From Thysanoteuthis rhombus (lineage: Eukaryota; Mollusca; Cephalopoda; Oegopsida; Thysanoteuthidae), in NCBI GenBank assembly GCA_963457665.1, contig OY735213.1, positions 50,743,785 to 50,807,784 of the forward strand: a stretch of DNA of 64,000 bases, written 5' to 3'. The translations under genes and the position numbers were made by a program. Shown piece after piece: positions 33,956-45,535 of this stretch (positions are counted from its first letter, which is position 1; each line of letters begins with the position of its first letter). The notes under the pieces are model-generated. The model was not told the DNA's origin. It ran no database searches and saw nothing but the letters and a program-made list of their open reading frames with translations.

Positions 33956-34972
33956 AAAAAACATTTTTTAAACTTACGACCCTCTAACACCAGAAATATG
34001 ACATTTTGAAAAAGTACACTTTTTCAGGTTCTTTCAGATAAATCTCTAAATAGTCTCCATTCTTCACCAAGTTTCTACATAAGGCCACTTACAACAGTGC
34101 AATAACTAAAGATCCATCTTTCTCAAAATGTGCAAAATTTTCTTGTCTATTTTGATCCCAGAAGAAAGTTATATGTTGGTGTAATTAGGTTTTATCTTTC
34201 AATTGGGACCCCAAAAGCTGTGTAGGATCTTTGAGGAGACCGAAGTCTCTTACTAAATCATTTGGTTGATCCTGAGAAAATGGCTACTCGCTAATTGCTT
34301 ACGCGCATTTGGATGAATTCTAAGTTATCATATGCTGCATTTTCTTCCGATGAGTGAGTTTCTACATGATCAAGACTAACAGGTGGTGTTGGGATTGATT
34401 GATTAAATCTATGTGGTACAGGTTGATGGCTGATGGAAGATTAGTAGAGACAATTTCTTTCTGATTCTTTTTATTATATCTTTGAAATTTACAGGAACAG
34501 AAATATTAATCGTTACTAAAAATTATAGGTTGCCTTCTTTGGAATACCAAAGGCAAGGATTTTTGTATTCTGTCCAATGTCTCAGTTTCTCAATACGAAC
34601 AGAACAGACACTGTCATTGAAATAGAATATCTATATAGGGAGAGCCAAACGTTATAAAAACCTATTATTGAAAACTGAAAAAACCTGTTTTTTTCTTTTC
34701 AAAATGTTATGTGATGGAGAAGAATGTTTCTTATTTTTCAATTCGGCGCTGAGAAATATATGATAAAAATCACCCAAAATGATCGGAACAATTTTTTCAA
34801 TGTGTTCCTCAAATAAAAAACAAGCTTCACACTAAATTTGAGTAGTTACTTAAAGTCCAAAGAATTAATAATGGAGATTATTTGGTTAGATTATTTCGAA
34901 TTTCATTCAAAAGATAAGACCAGATTTATCCAATTCAATAATAGTAAAACTTTTTAGGAGCAAATTCTACAA
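33956..34972. other. Unassigned AT-rich stretch
   Basis: Nothing recognised. Confidence 0.5.
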
Positions 34973-35310
34973 ATATCCGTAACTGGCATAAATGAATCGC
35001 TATAGCCTGCATGTGTACCAGAAGTGATCATCTAAAAATTACCTAAAATTATCTATTAAAAAAATAGATCTTATATAAACAATTATCTAAAAAATTCCAG
35101 CACAACCCCCACCCACCCCCAAAGAAGGTGCCTAGTGGTGTACCCAAATTTTCCAAGTTGTAGCCCCAAAAGTGTGACCAGGAGTGCCACGAGACACACT
35201 CTCATACACCCACAGATATAGACAGATAAGGGCAAAGAAGAGAAGAATGTGTAGCTCACTTGGCTGGTTGGTTGGGTTGGCCATTTGTGGGGCCATGATG
35301 ATTTGATTGA
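34973..35310 (+). repeat. R1 interspersed repeat
   Basis: Starts ATATCCGTAACTGGCATAAA and ends TTGGCCATTTGTGGGGCCAT. The central block between the ATCTAAAA units and the TGCCTAGTGGTGTA phrase is shortened compared with 84-465. Confidence 0.75.
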
Positions 35311-35433
35311 TACAGAAGAAAAATTCTTCCATGTGGAAACACCAAAAAGCTATAAAAGCCATTCCAGATGACCAAACATAATTGTGAAAGCAGGAATCAA
35401 CAAAAAGATGGAATCTTCTCAATCATATGTGCA

Positions 35434-36245
35434 TAAGGTCCGCTTAGTCACTCATAGAAGCAGTCATGAAACCAATGTCTTTTGGCAGCATGCCATGTTG
35501 GGGGGGATAAATTAAGAAATTAGAAAAAAGGCGATCAATTAATGAGTTACTTCTCTCGCCTTCTGTTGGATCGTTAAAAAGCCCAAATTTTAAAAAACAA
35601 GCATTAACACTACCAGATACAAATTAAGGGATGAATTTAGCATTGTATAACCTATTTTTATTGGAAATTTTCAAAAAAAAAAAAATTCTCTTTTTCTAGA
35701 CATCAACATCATCATCAGTCTTTTAATATCCGTCGTTGGACATAGACCTTCCCCAAGATTCACCACACTTCTCTATCATGGGCATCGCGGAGCCAGTATT
35801 TTCTGAATTTGTCAAGCTCGTCTCTCCATCTAATACTCTGTTGGCCTCAGTTGTGCATGTGATCTCTGGGGATCAATGTCGTGAGTCACAATGTCCTTTG
35901 GTTGTCTGCCATTCTAGCAACATGGCCAGCCCATTGCCATTTGAGAATTTTAATGGATTCTGTGATGTCCCTGACTCTTGTCTTCTCCTGGATGTATTGC
36001 ATTGTCTTGTGGTCTCTCCATGTGAGGTTGAACATAGTTCTTTCATGCACACATTGCACGGTACTCAATTTGCGGGTTTGTCTCTTAGTTAGTTTCCATT
36101 TTTAAGGAGTAAATGTTCAATTAGTAAGCCTTCCAGCTCCATCTGTGTGACCTGTATGCATGAAACATACATACATCCCAGACAGAACCACTTATAAACT
36201 GAAGGAACCGATTTTGACAGTTTCGGTGGATGGTTTCCACCATCC
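35434..36245 (+). repeat. R2 repeat split by an RTE LINE
   Basis: The left half is 35434-35702 (CTTTTGGCAGCATGCCATGT to TTTTTCTAGACA). The right half is 36103-36245 (AAGGAGTAAATGTTCAATTA to GACAGTTTCGGTGG). Uninterrupted copies have TCTAGACATGATAAGGAGTAA here, which places the LINE insertion at CTAGACA. Confidence 0.8.
35703..36102 (-). mobile_element. RTE LINE 3' fragment nested in R2
   Basis: Starts with the tail CATCATCATCAG and TTTTAATATCCGTCGTTGGA. On the minus strand it reads MSTVQCVHERTMFNLTWRDH, then TMQYIQEKTRVRDITESI and LKWQWAGHVARMADNQ, the RTE C-terminus, with breaks further on. It ends 5' at TCTTAGTTAGTTTCC. Confidence 0.9.
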
Positions 36246-36379
36246 ATAGGGAATATTACTGAGGGTGTAATCAAATGAGAGGAGTAGATGCAAGACAGAA
36301 TTGTTGTAAAAATTTTTTGTCTGTTCAATAAATTGTAGTATACTAAATATATAGAGATATATAAAGATGAAATATACTT

Positions 36380-36847
36380 GAGAGTGAAATGATAACATCG
36401 AGAGACTGTTTGAGACAAATGATTCTTTATTTCAACATTTCACTCATTTTTAGCTTTTTCAAGAGAATAAGGTGCTACAAAAAACTGTGTCCTTATATTG
36501 CTGGTCTGTAAATTTGTGATGAACAGCGGAAGTAGTGCGTTGATAGATCATATGTGTGGTAAGCTTAGTGGTAGTATATGTGTTATGATCTTTGGGAGAT
36601 TAAAAGCTGGGCTTTTGGTCATCTGTGCTCATGAAATGACCAGATGTTAGACGTGTGTAGTTCAGTGCAAGGTTGCTTTAGAATTTGATCAATGGAGGAA
36701 TTTATGTCAAGAAAGAAGGAATTCTTCCATGCTAACCATGTGTATTTTTTTGATCTAGCCGTTTGTGAGAATCGGTGAATGTTATTAAAGAGCTATATGA
36801 ATGAGTTGTTCATATGGCTGAGATATTTGATATTGTCATTTAACTCT
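36380..36847. mobile_element. TIR element of the GAGAGTGAAATGA family
   Basis: The left end GAGAGTGAAATGATAACATC and the right end, reverse complement AAGAGTTAAATGACAATATC, are the worn form of the perfect ends at 57597-57882. The interior (TTTCAACATTTCACTCATTT at 36431, then CAAGAGAATAAGG) also resembles that copy and has a Penelope-terminus-like layout when read on the minus strand. Confidence 0.55.
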
Positions 36848-37719
36848 TATATTGTCGAATTAACTATTAATCCATACCCTTGTATTAATCATATATGAAT
36901 GAGATATTCAGATCACAAGGAAATAGGAACAGGTGAAATGGTAATAGATCCCAGGAATGAAGTCCTGTTAACTCAGCAGAGGAAGAAGAAGAAATTGGAT
37001 AGTTTCTATGTTTCTGGTGTAGCTGAGAATATAAGGATATATTTTAGTAAGCCTACTGGGTCAGCTGAAAAGTGAAGTAATCTTACCACAAGGTCAATAC
37101 AAATAACAGTGTTTAGTGATACCAACAATGGCATTTCCATTGGGATATGCCACTCTGCAATAAATTCAGAAAAAAATTAGACGAGGAAGATATCTGATTT
37201 GAAATCCTAGGAAACTGATGCTCTCGTCTGCAATCAGATATTTCAAAGAGACATTTGAATTGGCAGTGCAATATCTTTGAACGTCTCTATTACATACTCA
37301 AGTGGTTAGAAACCTTGCATTTCATTGTAATATATCATAATGAAATATCACATATATATATATATACATATATATATAAGTATTGGGTGACATTATACTA
37401 AGTTATAACTGTCAAAACGAACACTTAAAAGATGGAAAATCTGTACCTAATCCATCTATTCCCAGAGGAAATTTTATATTTATATATGTGTATGGTGGCT
37501 TGGTTCCGTGAACAAAGATTCCTTGGAAAAATTCTTTGGAATTTCAGTCATTATATGCTGGCTTAATTCTTGCTAATGAGGTTCAGGGGAGAACGCTTCT
37601 CTGACAAGCAAGGTTTTGTTTTGTTTTGTTTTTTAAGGATAGATAACCTTGTGCACACCGAGTCCACTCTTTGGGCTTGGCAGTAGCTTGGTCAGTGAAA
37701 AGAGCACTTTAACATGAAT

Positions 37720-37732
<13 letters not shown>
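36848..37732. other. Unassigned stretch
   Basis: Short TA runs near 37351-37376; nothing else recognised. Confidence 0.45.
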
Positions 37733-37775
<43 letters not shown>

Positions 37776-37905
37776 CAGGTGTAAGGTTATCTGACAAAAT
37801 GATGGTAGTAATTTGACAATGTGGAAACAAATGATTTGAGAAACAAATGTGCCACATCTATAAAATTTTTATTATCATTCCATTTCCGCATTGTCAAATT
37901 ACTAC

Positions 37906-37950
<45 letters not shown>
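37733..37950. repeat. Two (TA)n arrays flanking a palindromic MITE
   Basis: TA runs at 37733-37772 (preceded by CA) and 37909-37950 (followed by CA). The MITE lies between them with about 30 bases of other sequence on its left. Confidence 0.9.
37802..37908. mobile_element. Short palindromic MITE
   Basis: The arm TGGTAGTAATTTGACAATGT followed by GGAAA pairs with TTTCC then GCATTGTCAAATTACTACCA at the other end, 24 of 25 positions. Total length is about 107 bases. The inner phrase TTGACAATGTGGAAA is shared with 12656-12763. Confidence 0.8.
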
Positions 37951-37956
<6 letters not shown>

Positions 37957-38090
37957 ACCATCAGTGTCTCTATAGGCATCAAAGCAATCAACTGCTCAAC
38001 GGAACACACTTTCAAGCATTTCAGTCTCAATTAACCTGGTCTCTAGGTCTTATTTAATTAAATTTTCTCTAAAACTTTTCTGTAATTTGA

Positions 38091-38133
38091 TTACACCTCA
38101 GACTTTTTATCTTACACCTCAGACTTTTTATCT
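38091..38133. repeat. 21-bp direct tandem duplication
   Basis: TTACACCTCAGACTTTTTAT followed by C is present twice in a row with no differences. Confidence 0.9.
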
Positions 38134-38240
38134 TGCATGTAACTATAGAAATGTAAAGAAAACATGCATTTTGAATAAGATTATGAATACAATAATGCCA
38201 ATATAACAGATGTTTTAAATTCCACCCATTTCAACAAGAT

Positions 38241-38510
38241 AGATGGTTACTTTATGGACACCCTGATTATAAGCTATCCCATATTAACTCTTAAATTCAT
38301 AATAAAAGTAGATGGTTACTTTAGGGACACCCTGTTTATAAGCAATTCTGTATTAACTCTTAAATCCATATTAAAAATAGATAGTTACTCTGGGGACACC
38401 CTGTTTATAAGTATATTAACTCTTAAATTCATATTGAAAATAGATGGTTACTTTAGGGGCACCCTGTTTTGAAGCTATTTCATATCAACTCTTAAATTCT
38501 TATTAAAAAA
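38241..38510 (+). repeat. Minisatellite with 69-bp unit
   Basis: Four units start at 38241, 38310, 38379 and 38442. Each reads AGATGGTTACTTTAGGGACA, then CCCTGTTTATAAG, then TATTAACTCTTAAATTCATA. Lengths are 69, 69, 63 and about 69, all multiples of three, so a 72-residue frame (38254-38472) stays open with a repeated ILTLKFILKIDGYFRDTLF. I read that as a by-product, not a gene. Confidence 0.85.
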
Positions 38511-38739
38511 AAAAACTGAATGGCTTTATCAAGGAAAACGACTGCTCTTTATAGATACCTCCTTTAACTTTTAAGATATACTTTTATAGTTCCTAATTTT
38601 CTATCCTATTCATAAAAGAGCTCCACTAATGTTTAGGTGCGGTATCAAGTGATTCATGAATTGAAGCATCAAAGTAGAGACTACATGAGACTACATGGAT
38701 AATAATCTACAGTGAAACAGAAAATGCCTAAAAATACTT

Positions 38740-39162
38740 ATAAGTGCAAATTAGGTGAGCTTAAAGAGCACATGAGCAAATGCCAAGAAAGAATACACAA
38801 CAGGACAAGTTGTAGAAGTGGATCAGACATTGTACTTTAAGGGGAAAGGCTAATAGTTCACACGAAGCTTATCTCCCGCAGGTTGACCTATAAGACCACT
38901 CGAATCATTGGCTTTTATTAAAAGCAGAAAGATCTTCAGCAATAATGAGAACTATTGGATAACTAATGTAAAACATTGTTTTAGGAACATATTTCCAAAT
39001 ATTCACTATTTAAAAAAGATAACTCATTCAATAGTATGTATAGATGAACTTTTAAGTTTATCTGTAAGAGGCAGTATATTCTTTTATTCACATCACCTTT
39101 CACCTCACTGAAGAAGATACCATGGCGTGGTGAAAAATTTTGAGTACAAAGAAAATAAAGTG
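38740..39162 (+). mobile_element. Decayed Penelope-like 3' region (tentative)
   Basis: CACTGAAGAAGATACCATGG followed by CGTGGTGAAAAATTTTGAGT (39106-39145) and then AATAAAGTG has the layout of a Penelope-like 3' end. About 300 bases upstream the plus strand reads LGELKEHMSKCQERIHNRTS, similar to the RLKEH...GIADH region of the GIY-YIG domain. It is a broken fossil; the call is weak. Confidence 0.35.
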
Positions 39163-39789
39163 TAAGTGTGTTATAAAACTATGGTTTTGTGAAATTTATT
39201 CATAAATATGAAACTACCATAATACGTCTTTTCATTCAATGCACAGGATCTCATTAAATCACTGACTGAAAAGACTAGATAAGGTATACATAAAAATGAG
39301 TTTTTTATTAAAAGTAAAATTTTGTTCATGAAACCAGAAAAAAGACAACATTTTTTAAAAAGAGACTTTTGTAAACAGGCAAGGCGTATGATGGTCTCCC
39401 TGGGGGTGTTGGTATTTAAAAAAGACAACTACACTATAACTGAACTGTGGACAATCAAAGGTCAATTACCTGTGCAAAACAAGTTCACTGGTAAATAAAA
39501 GTGTTGTTTTCATCACAAAATCAAAGAAATCATGTCGAAACAATGTATAATTACTGGTAAAGTTCCTAATTTGCATAGGTGTGTTCCAAAAAAATGGACA
39601 ATCTGGGAGCTTTGTCCCATCTGAGAACAATAACAGATGGAGCTGCTACTCTGTCCACTCCTACTTTGGAATAGGATTCTCCAAAGAATCACGAGTGGAT
39701 GAAAAGATAGCAGAAGATCGTGGAACAAAATAGTAAATATGTTGTTTGATGAAGTTACTGTTGGAAATGAAAAAATCATCTCCAAACAG
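39163..39789. other. Unassigned AT-rich stretch
   Basis: Minus-strand frames of 85 and 100 residues have no recognisable domain. Confidence 0.45.
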
Positions 39790-40150
39790 ATTTTTGTTGT
39801 ATCATTGCTACCCACAACAGACCAGTATAATCACTGTTGTTGAGTTCAAGTTATTCATGTTTTCTGACATTTATATTCAAGTATGAATCTATCAATGTAT
39901 CTTTCTGGACTTCAACCAGCCCTGACCATTCATAGTAAAAAAAATTGAAATTTTGCACACACACTCCTCTCAATGAGTAGGGAATATGCTTTTGGATTTT
40001 TTCAAAAATTCAGGCCTTTTTTGTGATCACAGCCCAACAAGAAGTAGGAGAAATGATTTATCAATTGATCAACTCCAAAACAACATATATCGATGGCGGT
40101 GATTAATAATTCCCCTTGAAATACTAGTTTGTTATTGTTTTGGAAAAATC
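39790..40150 (+). repeat. R4 composite repeat
   Basis: Shared phrases are CAGCCCTGACCATTCATAGT, TTGAAATTTTGCACACACAC, CTCTCAATGAGTAGGGAATA, an R2-like middle and an end GATTMATAATTYCCTTTGAA ATRCTAG. Other copies are at 52850-53310 and 61215-61570. Its middle is a minus-strand R2 segment, so R2 and R4 are related or nested. Confidence 0.6.
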
Positions 40151-40292
40151 TTTGCAGAGTACACAGTTCTTTTTCTTTATGAAACTGTAAACATTATTGG
40201 TTAAAGAGTCATGAAAAAATGAAGTGCATTTCTTTATCAACTTCTCAGTAAATTGTCTGTCCCTAATGTAGTTTTCAGTGTTTAAAGAGAAT

Positions 40293-40741
40293 GTTAAAAA
40301 CCATTAACCAAAACTGACAACATGGGTTTCTTCAGTTTTTAAATTGGTCTGATTGACTGCCTATGTATTTATTATGCCTAAAGGTCACACCAAGGCTGCT
40401 AAATGGCTGAAAATCTAATCATTTACTTCTTATTATATCTACAAAAAATGCTTTGTTTTTTATAAATTTACCCCACAGAATACGTTTTTAGTTGGAAGAA
40501 GGGGGTCAATTTGCAATGTAAGTTTATGGTAAGTTGGTTCCTTATTCTCTGTCCAGCAGTATTCATACTGTTTTCTCTTTAATTCAGACTTAGTGATAAC
40601 AGCTCAACAACAGTTGAGAGAAGTAACTTATTCATTGATCACTCATTTTACTCATTTTAAATTTTTAATTGATCATTCCCAACACAGCATGCTGCCAAAA
40701 GATGTTGGTTAAAAGACGTTTAAGTGACTAACCAAACCCTT
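40293..40741 (-). repeat. R2 interspersed repeat
   Basis: Full-length minus copy, from AACCAAAACTGACAACATGG through CAATTTGCAATGTAAGTTTA to ACACAGCATGCTGCCAAAAG and AGTGACTAACCAAACCC. Confidence 0.8.
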
Positions 40742-40763
40742 TTTTTTGTAATACTTGGTACTC

Positions 40764-41148
40764 GAGGTGTTGAATAGTATAACAGTTACGAGCACAGACA
40801 ATGGGATTGGCAAACCATTTTTGAGTTTTGATGGTCTTCTTACATCCACTTTACACCAATGCCTTTGGGTAAATAGAAGGCCAGACTGGGCTCTCTAGCT
40901 ATGGTTGGCAACCAGTCTAGCAGGTGGATCACTCTAATTTTGAACCTGCAACTGGAGACCCCATAAGGCAGCTAGATGTCATCTTTGATTTTGTTTCTGG
41001 CAGCTCCAGCATTCAAGCTATGGTTTAAACATATTGCTCCACTTTCCTGTTGACTTGGCATCCCTGTATCTCAATATGCTTCACCAAAGCTGGTGGTCTG
41101 AAAAGGTCACTTCAGTGTCATTCTATAGCCTACCTAAACAGATGGTGA
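40764..41148 (+). mobile_element. R5 tRNA-derived SINE
   Basis: The head GTTGAATAGTATAACAGTTA CGAGCACAGACAATGGGAT is followed by the shared body GGCTCTCTAGC, CAGTCTAGCAGGTGGATCAC and TCTGGCAGCTCCAGCATTC, ending with CACTTCAGTGTCATTC. It aligns with 528-960 throughout. Confidence 0.6.
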
Positions 41149-42228
41149 TCAGCAAATACCACATATTTTTTATTATAAGTCGTCCGTGTGTATAAGACGA
41201 GTTCAGAATTGAGCATAGAATTTCAGAAAATCAACTAAGTTGAATATAAGTTGAATCTGTTATTTTGCCATAACGTCATCATGATAGATATCCTAATTCT
41301 ATGACTACACTATTTATTGCATTTGGTCAGCTGTCACCGAAACATGACTTTTTTTCATCGTCAATATATCAATTATTGGTTTCTGGTTGTAAATTCTCAT
41401 CAGTGTTGATGGATCTACTACCCTGCCCCAAAGGATTTGAAATGGATATCACACAATATACTCCAGATACTTTCTACATAACATTTCATGCAAAACCATA
41501 GTAATGAATTGACTTAAAACCACACGCATTAACACCCACTAATGTGTGCTTTGTCTATCAACAATGTATTGATATAACCAAAAGTATTCACTATTTTTTA
41601 CTGACCTAAATATTAGTCAAAATTCTGACTTCAGACCTTTTCATTAGTAAAAAAAACCTTGTCCTTTATTCAAAAATATACAGAAAGCCTCATCTGATCT
41701 TTGCAACGTATTTCCCTGCAAAGCTGTTTGTTATACAAGACTGAGCTTGTCATCTGCTCTAGAATCTTTCTCCATTTTATCGCATGATGAAAATTTACAT
41801 TTACCGTTGATCTTCTACTCTACAATTTATTTTCAAGTACATGCTTATTCTTGTCTGTACTTGCCTGAGCTGAGTTTTCTTATTTTCTTTTCAGGACTCT
41901 CTTAATGAAGCACTTAGTATTTCTAAAACTCATTATTGTCTCTCAAAGTTATTCATGTTGTTTATTAGGAAATAAAAGAAAAAAAAACATAACTTATTTA
42001 CTTCGACTTTGCTCTTTTAGCTGAAGGATATGTTTTGGTGGTGTACGAATCATAAATCTCGAGGTAAAAGAGTGGGTGTAGTGTTTGTTATGCAAAAGTT
42101 GGGTAGGTGGAAATGTGCAGACATACTAATAAGAATACAATGATTTCACACCCACGTGTTTGATAGCTGGGTAAAACATAAAATTAAATTTGCAAACCCA
42201 TAATTTGATGCATGATTCAATAGAAAAG
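41149..42228. other. Unassigned; one TIR-element end
   Basis: Around 41161-41205 AAGTCGTCCGTGTGTATAAG ACGAG resembles the GTGTATAAGACGA class of transposon ends, without a partner found. The rest is unrecognised. Confidence 0.4.
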
Positions 42229-42643
42229 CAGGTCTGGCTAGTCACTGAATAGAAACTATCACATAACCAATGTCTTTTGGCGGCATACTGTGTTGGGGGT
42301 GATCAATTAAAAAATTGGAAAGAAAGGTGATCACTGAATAAGTTACATCTCTCAATTTTTGTGCAAATGCAGCCAGACACAAACTAGGTGACCAATTTTG
42401 TATAAAACTTACATTGTGAATTGAATACCCCACTAAAAACCTATTTTGGAGGGATATTTTCAATAAACAAAAAGAATGTTTAATGAAGGAGTAAATGTTT
42501 AAATTTTCAGCCCTTTAACTCCAATGATGTGGCTTGTATGCAGAACATATACATAGATAGCCAACCAGCCAGACTTACTTGAAAACTTGAGAAACTTATG
42601 TTAATCTATATTTGGTGACAGTTTTGGTTTACAGTTTCTAATT
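42229..42643 (+). repeat. R2 interspersed repeat
   Basis: Full-length plus copy beginning CAGGTCTGGCTAGTCACTGA and ending GTTTTGGTTTACAGTTTC. A minus copy at 44270-44630 faces it. Confidence 0.85.
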
Positions 42644-42776
42644 GTTACAGTCATCATAATTGGCCTACTCCTGTACAAGGTGTAATGGTAGTCTTTAGAC
42701 TACAAATGTATATCTTTGTTTTCATATAATTGAGTCATAGTTTTATGGTGGAAAAAATTCAAGAATAGTTATATAT

Positions 42777-43186
42777 CAGGGGTGTCGAAACCACGGCTTG
42801 TAAGCCACATGCAGCTCTAGAATATGTTGGCTGAGCTCCTTACTGAAATGTGAATTAACATATCTTTCTTACTTGTCCCCATTGTTCATTACAATATCAA
42901 AAACATTCAATATAGTTAAAACAGTCATGAGATAAGATTTTAAAAATATTTAGTATATAGGTGAACTTTGTGATTACTGAAACAAAAGCAAATAAAATTT
43001 TCTTAGAAAAATGAATAGATGAAAAAAAATTACATCATATATGTATTTGTTAACATCTATATTAAGTTTATGTAGCAAAATGTGTAAGCAGAAATAAGAA
43101 CATATGTAGATTTTGTTTATCTTATGTCTCTCAAACATCTGAAGTTTATCATATGTAGCTCTGATATGAAGCAAGTTTGACCACTG
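42777..43186. mobile_element. Non-autonomous hAT element
   Basis: The left end CAGGGGTGTCGAAACCACGG CTTGTAAGCC and the right end, reverse complement CAGTGGTCAAACTTGCTTCA, with inner GCAGCTCTAGAATATG/GTAGCTCTGATATGA, are typical of hAT elements starting CAGGGGTGTCCAA. There is no transposase. A clean 8-bp target duplication is not visible. Confidence 0.75.
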
Positions 43187-43671
43187 TTTTCATGAAATTT
43201 TTGATGAGCCAGTGAAAAATTTTCAAGAAAATGTTTCAGTGTGCATGTGCATGCATCAATACCCACAATAGACATAGTCTGTTGCTACACTAGATCCCAA
43301 TTTTGGAGATTGGTAATCACTTTGAAGGATGACTCATGGTTGTTAAGTAAGTCATCCAATTTCTGGTATTGAGTTATACCCCTTAAGTTCATAGAGTTCC
43401 TATAAAGGCAATGTGTAATTACATTTGATTGAGCCAATTGTTCTTGTAATTTGCCTTACCAATGTCCTGAACCAACCAAAACAATTTTCAACAAAACTGC
43501 TTTATTTATCTAATGCTTAACTTTGATATAGTGATTACTTATATACAGGTGAATAAAAAGTATTCATTATAGTATGTAATTATCAAAAATACAGTTCAAT
43601 TTTGTATTCATTTTTATTAATAGATTAACTATTATAAATCATTATTATTAATTTTTGCTTCTATCTATCTT

Positions 43672-43970
43672 TATTTAAATTGTTGCTGCTCTTTATTGAA
43701 ATTAAAATCAAACATACAAATTAAGATAAAATCGGATTGGACGGAACTACCAGATTATAACATGAGGGCATAGAAGAGATTGTGGATGGAGAGTGAGTTT
43801 AAGGGTTTAAGGAACTGATGATTGCTACTAGTATATAGGGTTGAGAGTTTGATTCTCGCCCGGAACTTATTTTTTATGCCGATCCTCACTGTTAATTTAT
43901 CTACTCAGTACCCAGCCTGGGTTTAATTTCAACAAAAAGCAACAACAATTAGGATGGAGGTAAATAGCAG
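43672..43970 (+). mobile_element. SINE-like repeat with T-arm
   Basis: Shares GAGAGTTTGATTCTCGCCCG GAACTT, TCACTGTTAATTTAT and AAAAAGCAACAACAATTAGG ATGGAGG with 59650-59970. The B-box-like GAGTTTGATTCTC suggests a tRNA-derived SINE; the A box is unclear. The end ACAATTAGGATGGAGGTAAA is also the inverted end of 59509-59635. Confidence 0.5.
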
Positions 43971-44269
43971 CAATAATTGATAATAATGAAAATTTAGCTG
44001 TATGAACATTGTCTTTGTCTTTTTTGAATTGTTTTATTGCAATAGTGCAGTTCTGTTTTCCAATTTGATGGAGTTCTTAGATATCTTTAAATGGTCAGCA
44101 AGAAGTTTTTGCCTCAAAAGTTGCATTACCAGGAATTAAAAAAAATTTCTGAGGGCTGCTCTACTTATCAATTTGATTCCAAGATCCAAATTTTGATGCA
44201 GATAAAAATATATACTTTCCTCTTGTCTACAGTTAAAGAATTCAAATATCAAACTAAAGGAGAATATTG

Positions 44270-44630
44270 TTAGAAACTTTCAATCAAAACTGACAATATA
44301 GGTTTGTTCACTTTTCAATTCAGTCTGGTTGCCCAGCTGGCTGGCTGTGTATGTATTGAGTGTACAGGCTGCAGAAAATTTCAACATTCAATTTCCAAAG
44401 TAAGTTTATGATAAATTGATCCCTTACTTTGTGTCCAGCTACATTCATGTTTGTTTTTTGAAAGTTCAGAATTTTTATTGATCACTGCCCAGCAAAAAAG
44501 GAGAGAAGTAATTCATCTACTGATTATCCCTTTCAACAATTTTTCAATAGATCTTCCCCAACACAGCATGCTGCAAAAAGACATTGATCAGATGACAGTT
44601 TTTATCGAGTGATTAACCAGACCTGTTTTA
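44270..44630 (-). repeat. R2 interspersed repeat
   Basis: Minus copy from AATCAAAACTGACAATATAG to AACACAGCATGCTGCAAAAA and GATTAACCAGACCTG. It lacks a central block. Confidence 0.8.
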
Positions 44631-44646
44631 TTTAGTATTCATTGAT

Positions 44647-44775
44647 AATCATCATCATCAGTCTTTTAACATCAGTTGTTGGACATTGATCTCCCCCAAG
44701 TTTCACCAGACTTCTTGATTGTGGACATCACAAAGCCAATATCTTCTGAATCTGTCTAGAATATCATGCCATTTT
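44647..44775 (-). mobile_element. RTE LINE 3' tail
   Basis: The tail ATCATCATCATCAGTCTTTT is followed by AACATCAGTTGTTGGACATT and CCCCCAAGTTTCACCAGACT. About 110 bases of LINE remain. Confidence 0.8.
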
Positions 44776-44875
44776 TTCATTTGGTCAACATATTCTTTCC
44801 CTTTTTCCATGTGCTATGGTGGCACAAAAACACAAAAATATATCAATGTCTGTAAAAAGCAACAAACAATAGAAG

Positions 44876-45180
44876 CTTTTTTGGTACAATGTAAAGAAGG
44901 TAGTCCTAATTGTGGGGTTTTGCACCCTTGCTCACTCAATGCTACAAACGGGGATTGAATAAAAAGAAATGAAAGAAATAACGAAAGAAAAATTTTGATT
45001 GGACACTGTTATTCGCTGATAATAGAGTCTAATCCAAATTTCTTTTTCCATTAATCTTCTAATTTCTATAACAGCAACCAGCTTCCCTTCATTTTCCCGG
45101 AAAAATTCATCTGTTGCTTTTTACAGAAACCAGAATATTCCAACGTTTTTGTGCATTCATGAATACAGCACATCCAAAAC
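44876..45180 (+). mobile_element. Relative of the MITE at 24680
   Basis: The left end TTTTGGTACAATGTAAAGAA and interior GATAATAGAGTCTAATCCAA, TCCATTAATCTTC, AAGCACCATATGCCACTG align with 24680-25015. The inverted partner end is missing. Confidence 0.5.
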
Positions 45181-45278
45181 ACAAAGCACCATATGCCACT
45201 GATGCCTGTTTTCTGAGCAAGAACATTATAAGCATAGATTTTCAAATTACTGATAGGATAGAGTAATCAACAGATTCT

Positions 45279-45445
45279 CCTCTCTCTTTCTTGTCCATGT
45301 GTGTGAGGATCAGACTGTGTGTTTCCGAGTGCTCCTAGTTATATTTTGGGGACTAAAACCTTGAAAATTTGCATGATTCCACCACCAGGCACTATAAAAA
45401 CGTTTTTTTTGTTTTTCGAGAAAAAGCTTTTTGGGGGCTCTACTT
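45279..45445 (-). repeat. Partial R1 repeat
   Basis: GGGGACTAAAACCTTGAAAA TTTGCATGA and CCACCAGGCACT correspond to the right half of R1 on the minus strand. Confidence 0.5.
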
Positions 45446-45535
45446 CTTAGTTCTGGTACAAATATATTCATTTAATTTTTACAGTTGGTGTGTCAAATAT
45501 AGTGCAGCATCATACAATAAGGTTATGCTTTAGAG

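Noticed and set aside
35736-36105. 118- and 74-residue plus-strand frames
   Set aside because: Antisense shadows of an RTE LINE C-terminus that reads on the minus strand.
38241-38510. CRISPR array
   Set aside because: Units abut with no unique spacers and the genome is eukaryotic; this is a minisatellite.
42229-44630. One 2.4-kb foldback element made of two facing R2 copies
   Set aside because: The flanking bases do not form a target duplication and the interior holds unrelated hAT and SINE insertions; two independent insertions are as likely.
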